Source: CAZBUK01 sp964495085
GTDB lineage: Bacteria; Bacteroidota; Ignavibacteria; T3Sed10-11
Assembly: GCA_964495085.1 (NCBI GenBank)
Contig: CAZBUK010000082.1
Location: forward strand, 1 to 16,703
Direction of reading: 5' to 3'
DNA length: 16,703 bases
Both the position numbers and the translations under genes were made by a program. Under the pieces are notes generated by a model. It ran no database searches and was not told the origin of the DNA. It saw only the letters and a list, made by a program, of their open reading frames with translations. Positions 14,068 to 16,703 of the stretch are shown piece after piece. The first letter of the stretch is position 1. The number at the start of each line of letters is the position of its first letter.

Positions 14068-14326
14068 ATCACCTGCCTGCGTTCAAGTAGAGTGAATCGA
14101 GGATGCCGTAACCATCCCGAAATATATACGATCAAGCGAACAGGTATACGATAATCCGGTCCCGACGAACCGGGAGATCCGATGATTTTTCGGAGGACGG
14201 TCCGGAATGGCATCACTGCTGTGAACCTTATCGTTATCACCCGTCCGGCTTTCGAACCGGGCGTCATGAACGAAGCGCAGCCATATTTTATTCATGTGTC
14301 GCCAACGCTGATATGGAATCGATCGG

Positions 14327-16000
14327 ATGACGAATTCAAAATTCTGGAAGATGCTGTTGAACATGATCGTCTGGATCGGCGTAGATCCCGACGACAACGA
14401 CGATATACGGCTGCAAAAGGAAATCCTCGTCGGTACGACGCTGATCATTATCGTGGCGGGCATCCTGTGGGGGGCTATGTACTTATTGCTGAACGAGCCG
14501 ACCGCCGCCCTCATTCCGTTCGCGTACTCGTTCATTTCGGTGATCAATGTCGTCGTTTATAAAGCGTTCCGGCATTACCGGGCGTTCCGGTTCATGCAGC
14601 TCATACTGATTCTCCTCCTTCCGTTTTTCCTGATGATCGCGCTGGGAGGATTTGTGAACTCCAGTGCGGTCATACTCTGGTCGCTGCTCGCCCCTCTGGG
14701 CGCGCTCATGTGCTGCAAATCGCCGCAGTCGGTCTATTGGTTTATATTCTACGTCGGATTACTCCTCATCGGCGCCATGATAGATCCGTACATCCGGGCG
14801 GAGAACAACCTGCCGCATGAATTTATCATTGCCTTTCTGGCGATCAATATCGGCGCGGTATCCGCCATCACGTTCGTGGTGCTCAATTATTTTGTGCGGC
14901 AAAAGGATCTTGCGATAGAATTAATGCGCAAACACCGCGAGCTGGAAAAAGCGTACCTCCAGCAGGAGATCACCCTTCGCCAGAACGAGAAACTGGCGAC
15001 GCTCGGCAAGCTCAGTTCGGGCATAGCGCATGAGCTCAATAATCCCGCCGCGGCCGCGCTCAGGAACGTCAAGCTGCTTGCGGAAACGTTGGATAAACTG
15101 GAGCGGTCGGAGTACAAGCTCGGACAGATGGATCTTTCGCCGGCACAATTCGGTCTGCTCGAGGTACATAACCGGAAAGTGCGGCACCGGGCGCTGAAGC
15201 CCGTCCCGCTCGACCCCCTTGCGAGAAACGAGCTCGAAGACGAAATGGAAAGGTGGCTCGGGGAGCGGGGGATCGCGGAACCGAGAGACGCCGCGCCGAT
15301 ACTGGTCGAGCTGGATTACAGCAGCGAGGAGCTGACCGAGCTTGCGGAAAATTTCAAGGGGGAGAGATTCCCGGCAGTCGCCGCGCTGCTCTGCAATCTC
15401 TATACCTCTCATAATCTGCTCGGAGATATCGGCAAGGGGATCGCCCGGATAACCGAAATCGTGAAAGCGCTGAACTCGTACACCTTTCTCGATCAGGCCC
15501 CGGTGCAATCGATCGATATTCACGACGGATTGAACGATACGCTCGTTATCTTCCAAGGCGAACTCGGAGACAGGATCAAGGTCAGGCGCGAATATGCGCC
15601 CGATCTGCCGAACATTGAAGCGTACGGGAGCGAACTCAATCAGGTATGGACGAACATCATCGATAACGCGATCGGAGTTATCGACGGAGAAGGCGAGATC
15701 GTCATCAGAACAGAGCGAAGGGATAACTGGGCGGTAGTGGAAATTATCGATTCGGGACCCGGAATACCCGGGGATATACAGATAAAAATCTTCGACCCGT
15801 TCTTCACGACCAAACCTCCCGGCGTGGGGACCGGCCTCGGATTGAATATAGCGCACAATATCATCGTACAAAAACATAACGGCGAGATCTCGGTCCGGTC
15901 AAAGCCGGGAGAAACATGCTTCCAGGTAAAATTACCGATCACCGACGGAGCGCTCCGGATTCCCGGGGATCCGTCCCGGAATGAGGGACCGCTGACCTGA
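14327..16000 (+). CDS. Membrane sensor histidine kinase with an insert inside the DHp region
   Basis: A 557-residue kinase. The N-terminus (VDPDDNDDIRLQKEIL) leads into about six hydrophobic helices (35-190), which form the sensor, then a short coiled coil (195-222). The H-box KLSSGIAHELNNPAAAALRN carries phospho-acceptor His235. The ATPase domain shows the N-box ELNQVWTNIIDNA (Asn443, Asn447), DSGPGIP (475-481), FDPFFTTK and GTGLGLNIAH. About 100 residues (263-365) separate the H-box helix from the second DHp helix (IARITEIVKALNSYTF). This layout matches, from memory, kinases often linked to response-regulator/thioredoxin-reductase-like or cyclic-nucleotide-binding proteins. The ligand is unknown. 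ATG 14327 follows an in-frame TGA six codons back and a weak GGA. No response regulator is present in the window, so its partner is not identified. Confidence 0.93.
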   Translation: MTNSKFWKMLLNMIVWIGVDPDDNDDIRLQKEILVGTTLIIIVAGILWGAMYLLLNEPTAALIPFAYSFISVINVVVYKAFRHYRAFRFMQLILILLLPFFLMIALGGFVNSSAVILWSLLAPLGALMCCKSPQSVYWFIFYVGLLLIGAMIDPYIRAENNLPHEFIIAFLAINIGAVSAITFVVLNYFVRQKDLAIELMRKHRELEKAYLQQEITLRQNEKLATLGKLSSGIAHELNNPAAAALRNVKLLAETLDKLERSEYKLGQMDLSPAQFGLLEVHNRKVRHRALKPVPLDPLARNELEDEMERWLGERGIAEPRDAAPILVELDYSSEELTELAENFKGERFPAVAALLCNLYTSHNLLGDIGKGIARITEIVKALNSYTFLDQAPVQSIDIHDGLNDTLVIFQGELGDRIKVRREYAPDLPNIEAYGSELNQVWTNIIDNAIGVIDGEGEIVIRTERRDNWAVVEIIDSGPGIPGDIQIKIFDPFFTTKPPGVGTGLGLNIAHNIIVQKHNGEISVRSKPGETCFQVKLPITDGALRIPGDPSRNEGPLT

Positions 16001-16015
16001 AACGCCTGCGCGATC

Positions 16016-16059
16016 GATCCTCAACGAACAAGGTCCGGTACACGATCCGGATGAGGATC
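16016..16059. terminator. Hairpin after the histidine kinase, possible terminator
   Basis: A nested stem starts 15 bp past the kinase stop codon: GATCCTC (16016-16022) pairs with GAGGATC (16053-16059), and inside it TCCGG (16034-16038) pairs with CCGGA (16047-16051). No T tract follows, so it may stabilise the mRNA end rather than terminate. Confidence 0.35.
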
Positions 16060-16101
16060 CGAAATCGCCGTGAATATCTCCGGCATGCTTTGCCTGTAAT
16101 T

Positions 16102-16127
16102 ACATCCCGCCTCGACATCCCGCCTCG
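16102..16127. repeat. 13-bp tandem duplication
   Basis: ACATCCCGCCTCG occurs twice in direct succession in the spacer before the CoA-binding gene. A small slippage-type duplication; no function is inferred. Confidence 0.85.
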
Positions 16128-16231
16128 ACGCTTGATTATTCCCGAATGTTATATTATCCTGATACCGGTATTCCGGTGCGGTTGCCTGTCTCGCGGTGAT
16201 CCGGTTCGGAATCTATCGATGGAATTGCGCT

Positions 16232-16703
16232 ATGTCCTCTCTTATACAAGCGGCTCAGGATTTTCTCGAACTCAAACGCATCGCCGTCGCGGGTGTCTCC
16301 CGAAAAGGGGATACCGCGGCGAACGCGGTTTATAAAAAACTGCGCGTTTCCGGCTACACAGTGTTTCCCGTCAATCCCAATGCGGAGAAGGTTGAGGGGG
16401 ATCCGTGTTATCCGGACCTTTCTTCCATACCGGGCGGTGTCGAGGGCGTCGTCATTGCGACGCATCCCTCGGTGACGCTCGGACTCGTAGAAGAGTGCGG
16501 ACGACTCGGATTGCGTCATATCTGGATGCATCGTTCGTTCGGACGGGGTAGCGTGGATGATGAAGCGGTGCGGCTCGCCCGGGAGCTCGGTCTTACGGTA
16601 ATTCCGGGAAGCTGTCCGATGATGTTCTGCAAGCCGGTCGATCCGGCTCATAGGTGTCTCCGATGGTTTCTGCGGGTGACGGGCAAGGAGGCGGTTCCGG
16701 TAA
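16232..16703 (+). CDS. CoA-binding domain protein (YccU-like), 3' end cut by window
   Basis: 157 codons are visible and the frame is open at the right edge; the terminal TAA is out of frame (it reads GTA-A). The N-terminus has a Rossmann-type fold: LKRIAVAGVSRKGDTAANAV, then GYTVFPVNPNAEKVEGDPCYPDLSSIP, then VVIATHPS. It ends with GLTVIPGSCPMMFCKPVDPAHRCLRW, typical of the CoA_binding_2 / YccU group. These are small proteins thought to bind CoA or a related nucleotide; the cellular role is poorly defined. The usual length of about 140-160 residues means little is missing. A weak GGA lies nine bases before ATG 16232. It is codirectional with the histidine kinase but 231 bp away, beyond a hairpin, so probably a separate transcript. 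Confidence 0.88.
   Translation, partial: MSSLIQAAQDFLELKRIAVAGVSRKGDTAANAVYKKLRVSGYTVFPVNPNAEKVEGDPCYPDLSSIPGGVEGVVIATHPSVTLGLVEECGRLGLRHIWMHRSFGRGSVDDEAVRLARELGLTVIPGSCPMMFCKPVDPAHRCLRWFLRVTGKEAVPV

Larger units (their letters stand above)
13567..14326. other. Gene-free region between divergent DoxX and histidine kinase genes
   Basis: This spacer should hold the promoters of both flanking genes, but no strong -35/-10 pair is visible. It contains a GC hairpin (GCGCC/GGCGC near 13608-13626), an AT-rich inverted-repeat segment and a 7-bp hairpin at 14042-14067. Minus-strand frames of 104 and 154 codons here carry no recognisable motif; the second also runs antisense into the kinase. Confidence 0.5.

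Noticed and set aside
13953..14267. 104-codon minus-strand frame upstream of the kinase
   Set aside because: No recognisable motif, and it lies in the promoter-side spacer of the kinase.
14240..14275. T-arm-like TTCGAA motif suggesting a tRNA
   Set aside because: The flanking stem does not pair correctly and no acceptor, D or anticodon arms are present.
14921..15877. Minus-strand frame of 318 codons opposite the kinase
   Set aside because: Shadow of the kinase reading frame; no domain, signal or ribosome site.

Overview
The window looks like a piece of a draft, probably metagenome-assembled, genome of a Gram-negative (diderm) bacterium. A complete TolC / membrane-fusion / RND export system, a lipoprotein-like adaptor and several exported proteins imply two membranes. 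Two runs of exactly 100 N are scaffold gaps. Genes are moderately GC-rich, with SD-led starts and short stop/start overlaps, and intergenic DNA is rich in short degenerate repeats. The phylum cannot be fixed from these genes; an FCB-type or similar environmental lineage is only a guess. No rRNA, tRNA, CRISPR array, integrase or intact insertion sequence was seen.

Layout. Positions 1-4309 hold a tight minus-strand operon, transcribed right to left: DUF3108-type exported protein, two tandem paralogous Aur1-like PAP2 membrane enzymes, an extended SDR epimerase/reductase, and the start of a CPBP (CAAX-type) membrane protease. The protease gene carries a one-base frameshift and runs off the left edge. 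The content suggests envelope lipid or headgroup chemistry. Positions 4433-5654 are a repeat zone around a DinB-fold gene: two heptamer arrays, two N gaps (one flanked by an exact 55-bp duplicate) and a 64-bp tandem repeat that runs into the stop codon of the next gene. Positions 5647-11417 are a tripartite efflux operon on the minus strand (outer-membrane channel, adaptor, RND pump).

Positions 11418-12327 contain no convincing gene but do contain several hairpin-forming stretches. A probably exported group 1 truncated hemoglobin (12328-12816) and a DoxX-type membrane protein with no canonical start codon (13156-13566) follow, both on the minus strand. A 760-bp gene-free stretch holds a degenerate AT-rich inverted repeat. 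A plus-strand membrane histidine kinase (14327-16000) of an unusual subfamily comes next, and a CoA-binding (YccU-like) protein is cut by the right edge.

I found no clearly new biological system. The items most worth checking are the twin PAP2 lipid operon, the split-DHp histidine kinase, the exported hemoglobin, the repeat zone with its assembly artefact, and the hairpin-rich spacer at 12.0-12.3 kb.
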